Source: an uncultured Clostridium sp.
Lineage (GTDB): Bacteria; Bacillota; Clostridia; Lachnospirales; Lachnospiraceae
Assembly: GCA_937902905.1 (NCBI GenBank)
Contig: CALELW010000054.1
Location: 1 to 7,105 of the forward strand
DNA length: 7,105 bases
Direction: 5' to 3'
The notes beneath the pieces were generated by a model, which searched no databases, was not told where the DNA came from, and saw nothing but the letters and a program-made list of their open reading frames with translations. Position 1 is the first letter of the stretch. Each line of letters opens with the position of its first letter. Made by a program: the position numbers and the translations under genes. This document shows positions 1 to 6,719 of the stretch, in pieces.

Positions 1-1074
1 ACTCTGAATACTTAACAAAAATTTTTCTTCCTGCTCTTTCTCCCCATAAAGGGCAATGGTAAACCACGCATGAGAAAGCAAGTCCTCTTTGTCTACCGCC
101 AGATTGTCAAGCGCAAATTCCGGATGAGAATCTTTTAACATTGAAATATCACGCATATCCAATGTTGAAATTTTATCATTCATTTCCGAAACCAGATGCG
201 TAATTGTCTCCTTTGGCAGTGTCCAGTATTTCGCATAAAACTGATCCAACAGAATCTGCACTTCTTTTCGGCTGATTTCATTTAAATATTTGTGAATATC
301 GTCATTGTTCTCTTTTACTTCCTCAATATCTTTGTACTGTGGGAAATCAATTAAAATACTTTCTTTTGCCGACTCCAAAATCAGCCGGTGTGCCTCAATG
401 TAATCTTTGATTTTCCAAGAGGAAATCGAAGCCGTAATCGACTCTGCCTCGCCATCAAACATTCTGCGGTAATGGAAAATCACACGGTCAAGTCCGGTAA
501 TTCGGTTCGTACGGTATACATAACGCATCAAAAATGCTCCATCCTCCGAATAGGAAATCGGTGGAAGACGCAGTTCATACTGCTCAATAATTGAGCGTTT
601 AAATAATTTATTGCACAGCGAAAATGTCCACAAAATCTGTGGCTCATATTTATCAATTTTATCCATCTGCACCAAATCATTAATTCCATTGACAGCAAAA
701 GTCTGAAAACGGTTAAAAATATCATACTTAGCAATGACTAAATCTGCCTTTTTTTCTTTTGCGCGCTCATACAGTGCCTCTAAGGCGTCTAACTCTAAGA
801 CATCATCCGCATCAAAGAAGTATACATACTCTCCTTTTGCCAAATCCAGTCCGCAGTTTCTCGCAGAAGAAGGTCCCCCATTCTCCTTGTCCACAACTGT
901 TATGTTGTCATAACGGTTTTCATAATCCCTCAAAATGTCAATCGTGTGGTCTTTGGAACCATCATTGACTACAATAATTTCATAATCGTCGATACTTTGA
1001 TTGGCGAGACTTTCCATCGTCTCTGTTACATATTTCTCTGCATTATAAGCAGCAACAATTACCGAAACTTTCAC
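1..1074 (-). CDS. Family 2 glycosyltransferase, 3' end beyond the window (partial)
   Basis: This is a cytoplasmic GT-A fold, family 2 glycosyltransferase that probably adds one sugar from a nucleotide-sugar donor to the lipid-linked surface polymer. I translated 358 codons without a stop, running off the window at base 1. Residues 3-10 (VSVIVAAY) form the first strand; N37-D38-G39-S40 is the nucleotide-binding motif; residues 65-73 (NGGPSSARN) and D88-A89-D90-D91 (the DXD metal site) follow; S176-E177-D178 matches the catalytic-base 'ED' motif of the family. The region after about residue 240 is charged, predicted helical, lacks membrane segments and has no function I recognise. The start is GTG at 1074-1072; its first bases overlap the TGA of the upstream gene (4-base overlap, GTGA), and GGAGGA lies 8 bases upstream, so translation is probably coupled. 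Donor and acceptor cannot be told from sequence. The family call is firm. Confidence 0.93.
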   Translation of the reverse strand, partial: MKVSVIVAAYNAEKYVTETMESLANQSIDDYEIIVVNDGSKDHTIDILRDYENRYDNITVVDKENGGPSSARNCGLDLAKGEYVYFFDADDVLELDALEALYERAKEKKADLVIAKYDIFNRFQTFAVNGINDLVQMDKIDKYEPQILWTFSLCNKLFKRSIIEQYELRLPPISYSEDGAFLMRYVYRTNRITGLDRVIFHYRRMFDGEAESITASISSWKIKDYIEAHRLILESAKESILIDFPQYKDIEEVKENNDDIHKYLNEISRKEVQILLDQFYAKYWTLPKETITHLVSEMNDKISTLDMRDISMLKDSHPEFALDNLAVDKEDLLSHAWFTIALYGEKEQEEKFLLSIQS

Positions 1075-2033
1075 TCTTTCTCTCCTCCATGAGTCTCATT
1101 CTCTTCCTGATAAATATCTCTGACAATATATATCGGGCGATCCTTAATTTCCGCAAACAAAACAGCGATATATTCTCCTATAATTCCAATTACCATAAGA
1201 ACAACCGCAAACATAAAACATAAAACTACAATAATTGTAGAATACCCCGCCGGTGCTCCATTGACAATTTTGTTTATAATAGTGAATATCATCAATATAA
1301 AACCACAAAGAGCCACAAATACACCTGAGTACATTCCAAGTTTCAACGGCAAATCTGAAAAACTGCACAGCGCATTAATAGAAAAATGAAGCAGTTTCCG
1401 AATACTGTACTTGCTTTCCCCTGCCTCTCTCTTCTGTGCCTCAAACTCCAATGTTGTTTTACGGAATCCAACACTCTGCACATATCCTCTCAAATAGCGG
1501 ATTTTTTCTCTATAGTCTTTTCGCAGAACACTTGCAACTTTTTTGCTGATAGCAAAAAAATCGGAGGAATTATTTTCAAATTTAACAGGTGACATAAGAT
1601 TCAAAACTTTATAAAAGGCACCTGACGTAATACGCTTAATAATTCCAGCATCTGCATTCTTAGTTCGAATCATCGAAATTACTTCATAGCCATCCTCAAA
1701 TTTAGCAATTATGTCCGGAATGCACGCTGGCGGATGCTGCAAATCTGCGTCCATGCACACAACTCCATCCCCTTGCGCATAATCAATACCGGCAATCATT
1801 GCTGCCTCATGTCCAAAATTACGTGAAAAATCCACAACCTTAACTTTAGCATTTTCCTTCGCAAAGCCTTTTAACAATTCAATGCTGCCATCCTGGCTGC
1901 CATCATTTACAAAAATAAGTTCATAGTCCCAAACGCACTTGTCCAAAACACTTACTGTTGTCTTATAAAATTGGTTCAAAGACAACTCCTCGTTATATAC
2001 GGACACGACGACTGAAATTTTTTTCCTTTCCAT
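1071..2033 (-). CDS. GtrB/ArnC/CsbB-like polyprenyl-phosphate glycosyltransferase
   Basis: This 320-residue family 2 glycosyltransferase is of the dolichol-phosphate-mannose-synthase-like type. Members move one sugar from a nucleotide sugar to undecaprenyl phosphate on the inner face of the membrane, giving a donor for extracytoplasmic glycosylation. Visible signs: N-terminal KISVVVSVYNEE (5-16), VNDGS (42-46), the DADLQHPP motif (95-102) typical of this subgroup, KREAGESKYSIRKLL (201-215) before the membrane part, two C-terminal membrane helices (about 232-254 and 265-290) with IGEYIA (284-289), and a short cytoplasmic tail beginning RPIYIVR (299-305). The length is normal for GtrB, ArnC and CsbB relatives. 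The start is ATG 2033 with GGAGGA 7 bases upstream. It follows the DUF6056 gene by 22 bases and overlaps the next gene by 4 bases, so the three form one transcription unit. The sugar transferred is unknown; glucose, N-acetylglucosamine and other sugars are all known in the family. Confidence 0.93.
   Translation of the reverse strand: MERKKISVVVSVYNEELSLNQFYKTTVSVLDKCVWDYELIFVNDGSQDGSIELLKGFAKENAKVKVVDFSRNFGHEAAMIAGIDYAQGDGVVCMDADLQHPPACIPDIIAKFEDGYEVISMIRTKNADAGIIKRITSGAFYKVLNLMSPVKFENNSSDFFAISKKVASVLRKDYREKIRYLRGYVQSVGFRKTTLEFEAQKREAGESKYSIRKLLHFSINALCSFSDLPLKLGMYSGVFVALCGFILMIFTIINKIVNGAPAGYSTIIVVLCFMFAVVLMVIGIIGEYIAVLFAEIKDRPIYIVRDIYQEENETHGGEKE
1083..1088 (-). promoter_or_regulatory. Ribosome binding site fixing the GTG start at 1074
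   Basis: GGAGGA lies inside the last codons of the upstream glycosyltransferase gene, 8 bases before GTG 1074. The nearby ATG at 1090-1088 is in a different frame from the glycosyltransferase, so the GTG is the best-supported start. The 4-base overlap with the upstream stop makes translational coupling likely. Confidence 0.8.
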
Positions 2034-2040
2034 AATGTAT

Positions 2041-2046
2041 TCCTCC
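2041..2046 (-). promoter_or_regulatory. Ribosome binding site for the polyprenyl-phosphate glycosyltransferase
   Basis: GGAGGA sits 7 bases before ATG 2033, in the 22-base gap after the DUF6056 gene. There is no room for a terminator in that gap, which supports co-transcription. Confidence 0.75.
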
Positions 2047-2055
2047 GTAATCTTA

Positions 2056-3543
2056 TTATTTTTTCTTACTGTATTCCCATACTGCTTTTATTTTCAAATT
2101 CTCAGGAAGTCCATAAAACAGTTTGTAGCGCTCAATCCACGGTTCCCATTCGGGAGTAGCGGTCCATAAATAAGATTCGTATGGTAAGTGCCTAATTTCC
2201 ACCGATGTTTTTCCTGCTTCAACCTGACTCTCTATTCTTGCTAATCTATCTTTATCTACCTGATAGATTGACGAAAAAATATTTAAATAAAATCCAAGTC
2301 CAAAAATGGATACAACTGTGCATACCTTGCAAAATTCCTTTGTAAAAATCTGTTTTTCTTTCTCTTCACCCTCAAACAAGATAAGCAGTTCCAAAAGGAG
2401 CATTAAAAATAATATATATGTGGCGAAAAAGCATCTCTCACCAATCGGATTAACAACAAGTAACGGTGCCGCAACACAAACAATTCCGGCATTCCAAAAC
2501 AAAACTTTCCATAAACATTTTTTTTGACTGCCAATAATAATACAATAAACGATGAGTGCAATCATATAGGCGGCCACGAAAGCAGCTTCAAAATATAACA
2601 ACCGATTTTGTTTTGCAAATGTACTGATGCCAAAGGATGACAACAAAGACCACGTTGTAAATCCTGCCATAACTACCAGACAAATTTTTGCTAATAAAGC
2701 ACTTCTGTTTTTATTTACATCCGAATACATTTTTTTATAAATCATGACGCATACAGTAACGATGGCTAAATTCATCCAACAATTATTCAGGCATAAGTGC
2801 TTTGCAATTTCATTCACATAATTGTCAAACGCACGACTGATTACTCCTCCCTCTGCCATTTGACGATACTGATCCTGATTATTTGCAATGGTATGATACG
2901 CCGAATTTGAAAACATATAAACGGCTCCTGCTGCACTTCCGATTAAATATGCCACATGAGAAGCAACCACCTTTCGATGAACACAAATTGTATATACAAG
3001 CACACCGCAGGCCAAAACTACATTGTAAATGGTTAAATGCTCTACAATTAATGCATTTATTACCGCTAACACAAAGAGTGGCAGACAGTGCCATATTTTT
3101 CTCTTTGGCATTGTCTCCTGAAAAATAGGATAAACATACGCTATAAACAGCAATGTAAAAAATATTGACGTTACGTAGTTTGCGTAACCTGCTGTCCATA
3201 CAACGGCCTGACGCAGAATCAATTTAGGCATCAAAACAAGTGCAACACAACTTACATAAAAAACCCATTTTCTTTTAAATATATACTCGGCAATTGCCAC
3301 AATTCCTGTCAAACAAAAAGACATAACAACTGCCTTTAAAAGGTTTGAGCGCGTCATTGCCAGGACAATAAGATTTCCTACATATCGTCCGTTGTAATTT
3401 TCAAACCAGTTGTTTAATCTTTCCACACCAATTTTACTTCCCCACGCCCAGTCATCTCCGGTATATGGAAATAAGTAACATAGTCCGGCAATTAATCCAA
3501 AACATATGATATAACGCAACCATATTTTATTATTTTCCTTCAT
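2056..3543 (-). CDS. DUF6056-like polytopic membrane protein, probable GT-C glycosyltransferase
   Basis: This 495-residue integral membrane protein has about 11-12 hydrophobic segments (the first near residues 8-26, the last near 405-423) and a C-terminal hydrophilic tail. It resembles the DUF6056 family as I remember it; this was not checked by search. Features expected of GT-C enzymes, which use polyprenyl-phosphate sugars outside the membrane, are visible. The first extracytoplasmic loop carries an acidic pair, TGDDWAWG (28-35, D30-D31), followed by NGRYVGN (51-57). W116 with GYANY (119-123) and NPIGER (365-370) may also be conserved. The tail has FYGLPENLKI (476-485), after the last membrane segment. 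The start is ATG 3543 with AGGAG 6 bases upstream. Placed directly before a GtrB-like gene, it is the obvious partner that would transfer that sugar to a polymer. The activity is inferred; a role as transporter or structural protein is not excluded. Confidence 0.8.
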   Translation of the reverse strand: MKENNKIWLRYIICFGLIAGLCYLFPYTGDDWAWGSKIGVERLNNWFENYNGRYVGNLIVLAMTRSNLLKAVVMSFCLTGIVAIAEYIFKRKWVFYVSCVALVLMPKLILRQAVVWTAGYANYVTSIFFTLLFIAYVYPIFQETMPKRKIWHCLPLFVLAVINALIVEHLTIYNVVLACGVLVYTICVHRKVVASHVAYLIGSAAGAVYMFSNSAYHTIANNQDQYRQMAEGGVISRAFDNYVNEIAKHLCLNNCWMNLAIVTVCVMIYKKMYSDVNKNRSALLAKICLVVMAGFTTWSLLSSFGISTFAKQNRLLYFEAAFVAAYMIALIVYCIIIGSQKKCLWKVLFWNAGIVCVAAPLLVVNPIGERCFFATYILFLMLLLELLILFEGEEKEKQIFTKEFCKVCTVVSIFGLGFYLNIFSSIYQVDKDRLARIESQVEAGKTSVEIRHLPYESYLWTATPEWEPWIERYKLFYGLPENLKIKAVWEYSKKK

Positions 3544-3549
3544 GTTTTT

Positions 3550-3554
3550 CTCCT
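3550..3554 (-). promoter_or_regulatory. Ribosome binding site for the DUF6056-like gene
   Basis: AGGAG lies 6 bases before ATG 3543 in an otherwise A/T-rich leader. It supports this ATG as the start. Confidence 0.7.
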
Positions 3555-3568
3555 ATCTTTCAATCATT

Positions 3569-3596
3569 TTTTTATACTAAGACGTTTACATGTCAA
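3569..3596 (-). promoter_or_regulatory. Possible sigma-A-type promoter before the DUF6056-like gene
   Basis: In the 60-base gap between the Wzy-like gene and the DUF6056-like gene, a perfect -35 hexamer TTGACA (3596-3591) is followed after 16 bases by TAAAAA (3574-3569), a 4 of 6 match to TATAAT. A better hexamer, TATAAA (3576-3571), is only 14 bases away, which is too close for normal use. The site could give the last three genes their own transcript. A/T-rich sequence makes chance matches common, so this is a weak call. Confidence 0.35.
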
Positions 3597-3603
3597 AATT
3601 GTA

Positions 3604-5097
3604 TCATGCCTCATTCTCTAATTCCTGTAAGAATTTATTTTTTGGTACTTTTTTCACAAACAAATCACCAAATGCAAACCAGTACGCAAATGCCGGAAAT
3701 ACTTCAAACGGCAGAAACAAACATTCCGTCAGTGTAGCAATGACAAAACCGATACAGATTGCCGGTATCAAAAAAGCATATGTTGCATTTTTTCTCCTCT
3801 GTGTCAGATAAAATTTCAAAGAAAACGCTGCCCCCAACAACGTAATCACACCATAGAAAAACATACTGAGAAGTCCATAGGTGTAACCAAACTGAATCCA
3901 GTTGTTATGTGAATGGTTTTTCTTTTCCCCATCCACTACCATCGAGGTACTGGCATGTCCCTTAAAATTCATTTTATCCCAATAGGCAAGATAAATGTCA
4001 ATCCTGCCATTTGTAATAGCATTCAAGCCCTTAGAATACTTAATGTTATACCAAAAGCGTTCCCACATATTGCGGGGCGCAATCGTATCTTTGCTGTTTT
4101 GTGTCTCCTCCACATCTTTATACTGTGGCACGACAACATCGTCCGGCTCATCCGCTTTTTCTTTATTTCCCTGAAATTCACTTGTGTAATACAAAGGCTT
4201 TCCTTCAAACACAATCGGATGTCCAACGATGTTTGGCAGATGCAGAAGGCAAATTAAAAACAGAGGATACAGCACTACAGTGAATACTGCCATACAGCCT
4301 AAGTTTCCTAAAAAAGTCCGGTAATTTTTTGTCTTTTTTGCCAAATAAAACCGCAGTACAATCCAAAGCAGCACAATTGCTGCAACTGCAATCAGTGAAG
4401 TTCTCGCCTGACTTTTTTCCAGATAGAAAAAGCATAAGGCAAGCGAAACATACGTTACGATGTTTTTCCGGTAAGACCGGCCGGTCTCCACACACCAGTC
4501 CAAATCCGACAAAAATACAGCAATAATAATATACAAATACAATCCAAACGTATTCGGATTTGTAAAAATGCCGGCATACCTGCCCCCCTCATACAGAGGA
4601 CGGAACAAAAAGGAAACCACTGCCATAACGGCAAACGACCATTTTATAGCATTCTTGAAACACTGCCACAACAAATCTTTTCTCGTATGATTCTGCCACA
4701 CAAAAAAAACAGCGGTAAAGACAAAGGCTAAAATCAACCCCAGCCCACACATTTTTTTCGGCACCAGAATATCTGAAACTGTAAAGGAAATGCACATACC
4801 AAACCAGGCAATCCAAAGAGAACGCCTCCAGTGGATATGCACTAATGTCCGGTCAAGCGATAATATAGCGATGGCAAACATGACAAAAATACCACAAACC
4901 GTATTGTAAAAATAACTTTCCTTATGAAGTCCGTAACGGACAATACAAAATAAAACAAGGTCAATTACAAAGCACAGCGTAATCAGCCGGTATCTCACCT
5001 TGTCTTTTATTCTTCCCACAATCGGAATCCATGGATTAAGGAGAAGAATAAACAAATCCTGTAATTTCGTAATCAATTTTATTCCCCACTTATTCAC
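3604..5097 (-). CDS. O-antigen ligase/polymerase-like membrane protein (Wzy/WaaL type)
   Basis: This 497-residue protein has about 11-12 membrane segments between residues 35 and 480 and one large hydrophilic loop (about 290-395), the layout of Wzy_C/O-antigen ligase family proteins, which act on undecaprenyl-pyrophosphate-linked sugar chains outside the membrane. Family-typical signs are GRYAGIFTNPNTFGLYL (172-188), QARTS (230-234), NGR (363-365) and HSHNNWIQFGYTYGLL (395-410) closing the big loop. That loop contains a strongly acidic, low-complexity part (about 311-338). The GTG at 5097 is the first possible start, because an in-frame TAG lies at 5112-5110. It has only a weak ribosome site, buried in a hairpin. 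TTG at 5076, 6 bases after GGGGA (5087-5083), is a real alternative. Polymerase and ligase cannot be told apart by sequence; next to an LCP gene that already does ligation, polymerase is the likelier role. Confidence 0.88.
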   Translation of the reverse strand: MNKWGIKLITKLQDLFILLLNPWIPIVGRIKDKVRYRLITLCFVIDLVLFCIVRYGLHKESYFYNTVCGIFVMFAIAILSLDRTLVHIHWRRSLWIAWFGMCISFTVSDILVPKKMCGLGLILAFVFTAVFFVWQNHTRKDLLWQCFKNAIKWSFAVMAVVSFLFRPLYEGGRYAGIFTNPNTFGLYLYIIIAVFLSDLDWCVETGRSYRKNIVTYVSLALCFFYLEKSQARTSLIAVAAIVLLWIVLRFYLAKKTKNYRTFLGNLGCMAVFTVVLYPLFLICLLHLPNIVGHPIVFEGKPLYYTSEFQGNKEKADEPDDVVVPQYKDVEETQNSKDTIAPRNMWERFWYNIKYSKGLNAITNGRIDIYLAYWDKMNFKGHASTSMVVDGEKKNHSHNNWIQFGYTYGLLSMFFYGVITLLGAAFSLKFYLTQRRKNATYAFLIPAICIGFVIATLTECLFLPFEVFPAFAYWFAFGDLFVKKVPKNKFLQELENEA

Positions 5098-5100
5098 GAC

Positions 5101-5126
5101 AAACGACCGCTAAAAAGCGGCCGTTT
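5101..5126 (-). terminator. GC-rich hairpin between the LCP and Wzy-like genes: weak terminator or attenuator
   Basis: On the minus-strand RNA, AAACGGCCGC (5126-5117) pairs with GCGGUCGUUU (5110-5101) over 10 pairs, with one G-U wobble. One more A-U pair (5116 with 5111) leaves a four-U loop. The bases after it (GUCGUGAAU) are not a U tract, so full termination is doubtful. On the plus strand one A-C mismatch breaks the stem and the tail is only TTTTATC. The stem ends 3 bases before GTG 5097 and contains the only ribosome-site-like bases, so it may instead limit translation or read-through into the Wzy-like gene. Confidence 0.6.
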
Positions 5127-5142
5127 TATCTCATGTAATGTC

Positions 5143-6645
5143 TTACTTAATAACGTCATTCTTATCGGAAGCCGAGCTCTCGTTTTCTTTCGTTTCCTTC
5201 ATTACTTTTTTCATTCTCTTTGTGATCTTCTTCACGGAATTGTAGTTTGGCTCACAAACATACAACGCCGTTGAGCGAATCGAGAAGGTCGTCTTCTTAG
5301 CTCCGGTACCCTCAGCATTCGCATAAGCAATCTTCCACTTTGCCATATCATTCAACTGCATATTGCAAAGCGATACAATCTTATCCCTTGACATACTTGT
5401 CTGGAACATGGACTTCGATTCCTTCAACAAACTTGAGAAGTTAGGCAGTACGGAAGGTGACATCACCTTGTTCAGAATTGCCTCAATCATATGCTGATGA
5501 TCACGTCCACGCTGGTAGTCACCATTTGCAAAATGATGTCTCTCACGGCAGAATGCCAATGCTTTCTTACCATTTACTTTGTTATAACCTTTTTTGAACT
5601 TATAATGTGTACCGGCACCGTGTGGACCCCAGTCAGAAATGAAGTCATAATCCGAATACACTTCTACGCCGCCAAGCAAATCAACAATCTTTTTCAGACT
5701 GGTGAAGTTGACACGTACATAGTAATCAATGTCAATGTTATACAATTTTTCCAGTGTATTAATCGAGCAGTCAACACCATAAATACCGGCATGTGTCAGT
5801 TTATCCGGCATACCTCCGGAATACGACTTACCGCCCTTACTGTACAGCGGTACATAGTAATCACGAGGTGTGGATGTCAGTAACACTTTCTTTGTAATTG
5901 GGTTTACCGTTGCAATAATATTTACATCGCTTCGGCTTGTCTGACCAATCTTACCATATACATCAATACCACTGATATAAACATTAAATGGTTTTGTGGT
6001 TACATCCGTATCAACCAATTCTTCTACTTCCGACTCAATCTTACTTGTATCCAGTTCTCTGGTGTCCGTAGAAAATGTCTTATACTGACTCTTAACCGTA
6101 TCAACAAAACTTTTGTTCATGATAATTGCCTGCACCTCTTTTGCGTACAAAGCATCTACCATAGTCAACGGGTCTTCATACTCAACCGTATTCAATGTCT
6201 TATTCAGTTTCTTATTTGCATCCTGAACTGCCTTATCCGTATTCTCACGGTCCTGCTGTCTTAGAATACCAAAAGAGTAATTTTTAGCATCTGCCAATGT
6301 CTTTGCCGGATCATCCTTCATAACAAAGAACGAAATAACATCAACCTTTTTGGTCGCGCCGCCGACATTCTGTAATGCCGCCATACTCTCTCTCACATAA
6401 TTTGCACCAACAAGGAACACGGCACAAAACAGAACCGCTAACACTCGTCCAAATATATAACTGGAGTTTGTCAGCTGGCTCATCACCTGATAGACAAGCA
6501 GTACAACCATCACGACAGCAATCGCAACCATGTACTTAACCGGTACAAGCCCTGTTGTTCCAAAATAAATGCAAACCAGCAAGGAAACTAAAAACTGCAA
6601 AATAATTACTACTAAACTAATCTTTCTCTCTAATAATGTTTTCAC
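5143..6645 (-). CDS. LytR-CpsA-Psr (LCP) family transferase with Cps2A-like architecture
   Basis: LCP proteins transfer undecaprenyl-pyrophosphate-linked polymers (wall teichoic acid, capsule) to peptidoglycan on the outer face of the membrane. This 500-residue copy has three N-terminal membrane helices (about 8-28, 34-56, 64-84), an extra extracellular domain (about 100-195), then the LCP domain (about 220-440). LCP residues seen: SRSD (237-240) with R238 and D240, TPRD (259-262) with R261 and D262, NTLEKLYNIDIDYYVRVNF (296-314), DLLGGVEVY (322-330), FCRERHHF (365-372) with R367 and R369, and GDYQRGRDHQ (375-384) with D376, R379, R381 and Q384. The set of phosphate-binding arginines and metal-binding aspartates looks complete, so it should be active. 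The tail (about 471-500) is basic then acidic. The start is GTG 6645: an in-frame TGA lies immediately before it, and GGAGGG is 6 bases upstream. A single-helix LCP would be more usual; three helices plus an accessory domain match streptococcal Cps2A. Confidence 0.95.
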   Translation of the reverse strand: MKTLLERKISLVVIILQFLVSLLVCIYFGTTGLVPVKYMVAIAVVMVVLLVYQVMSQLTNSSYIFGRVLAVLFCAVFLVGANYVRESMAALQNVGGATKKVDVISFFVMKDDPAKTLADAKNYSFGILRQQDRENTDKAVQDANKKLNKTLNTVEYEDPLTMVDALYAKEVQAIIMNKSFVDTVKSQYKTFSTDTRELDTSKIESEVEELVDTDVTTKPFNVYISGIDVYGKIGQTSRSDVNIIATVNPITKKVLLTSTPRDYYVPLYSKGGKSYSGGMPDKLTHAGIYGVDCSINTLEKLYNIDIDYYVRVNFTSLKKIVDLLGGVEVYSDYDFISDWGPHGAGTHYKFKKGYNKVNGKKALAFCRERHHFANGDYQRGRDHQHMIEAILNKVMSPSVLPNFSSLLKESKSMFQTSMSRDKIVSLCNMQLNDMAKWKIAYANAEGTGAKKTTFSIRSTALYVCEPNYNSVKKITKRMKKVMKETKENESSASDKNDVIK

Positions 6646-6651
6646 TCATAA

Positions 6652-6657
6652 CCCTCC
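6652..6657 (-). promoter_or_regulatory. Ribosome binding site fixing the GTG start of the LCP gene
   Basis: GGAGGG lies 6 bases before GTG 6645. The ATG at 6649-6647 is only 2 bases from this site, is out of frame, and opens a frame of about ten codons, so the GTG is the start. Confidence 0.8.
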
Positions 6658-6690
6658 GTTCTCAAATTAGCCTAATAATACGCTCACAAC

Positions 6691-6719
6691 ATTATATCCT
6701 ATTTTTTGTCAAAAATCAA
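6691..6719 (-). promoter_or_regulatory. Sigma-A-type promoter for the LCP gene
   Basis: A perfect -10 hexamer TATAAT (6696-6691) is preceded after exactly 17 bases by TTGATT (6719-6714), a 4 of 6 match to TTGACA. The -35 lies within the last codons of the glycerophosphotransferase gene. A start near 6684 would give a leader of about 40 bases with the GGAGGG site. No terminator hairpin is visible between the two genes, so read-through from upstream may also feed the LCP gene. Confidence 0.6.

Noticed and set aside
388..968. Several short frames on both strands in the first kilobase
   Set aside because: The minus-strand frame from GTG 1074 runs open to base 1 with clear glycosyltransferase motifs and accounts for the whole stretch.
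3913..4257. Plus-strand open frame of 114 codons
   Set aside because: It is antisense to the loop of the Wzy-like protein, and its translation looks like a frame shadow with no domain or ribosome site.
5491..5883. Plus-strand open frame of 130 codons
   Set aside because: It lies wholly antisense within the conserved LCP domain, has no recognisable motif, and the minus-strand frame carries the family residues.
6619..6649. ATG at 6649 as the start of the LCP gene
   Set aside because: It is out of frame with the LCP protein, only 2 bases from the ribosome site, and stops after about ten codons.
6691..6712. Perfect TTGACA (6712-6707) with TATAAT (6696-6691)
   Set aside because: The spacing is only 10 bases, too short for sigma-A promoters; TTGATT at 17 bases is the better -35 partner.
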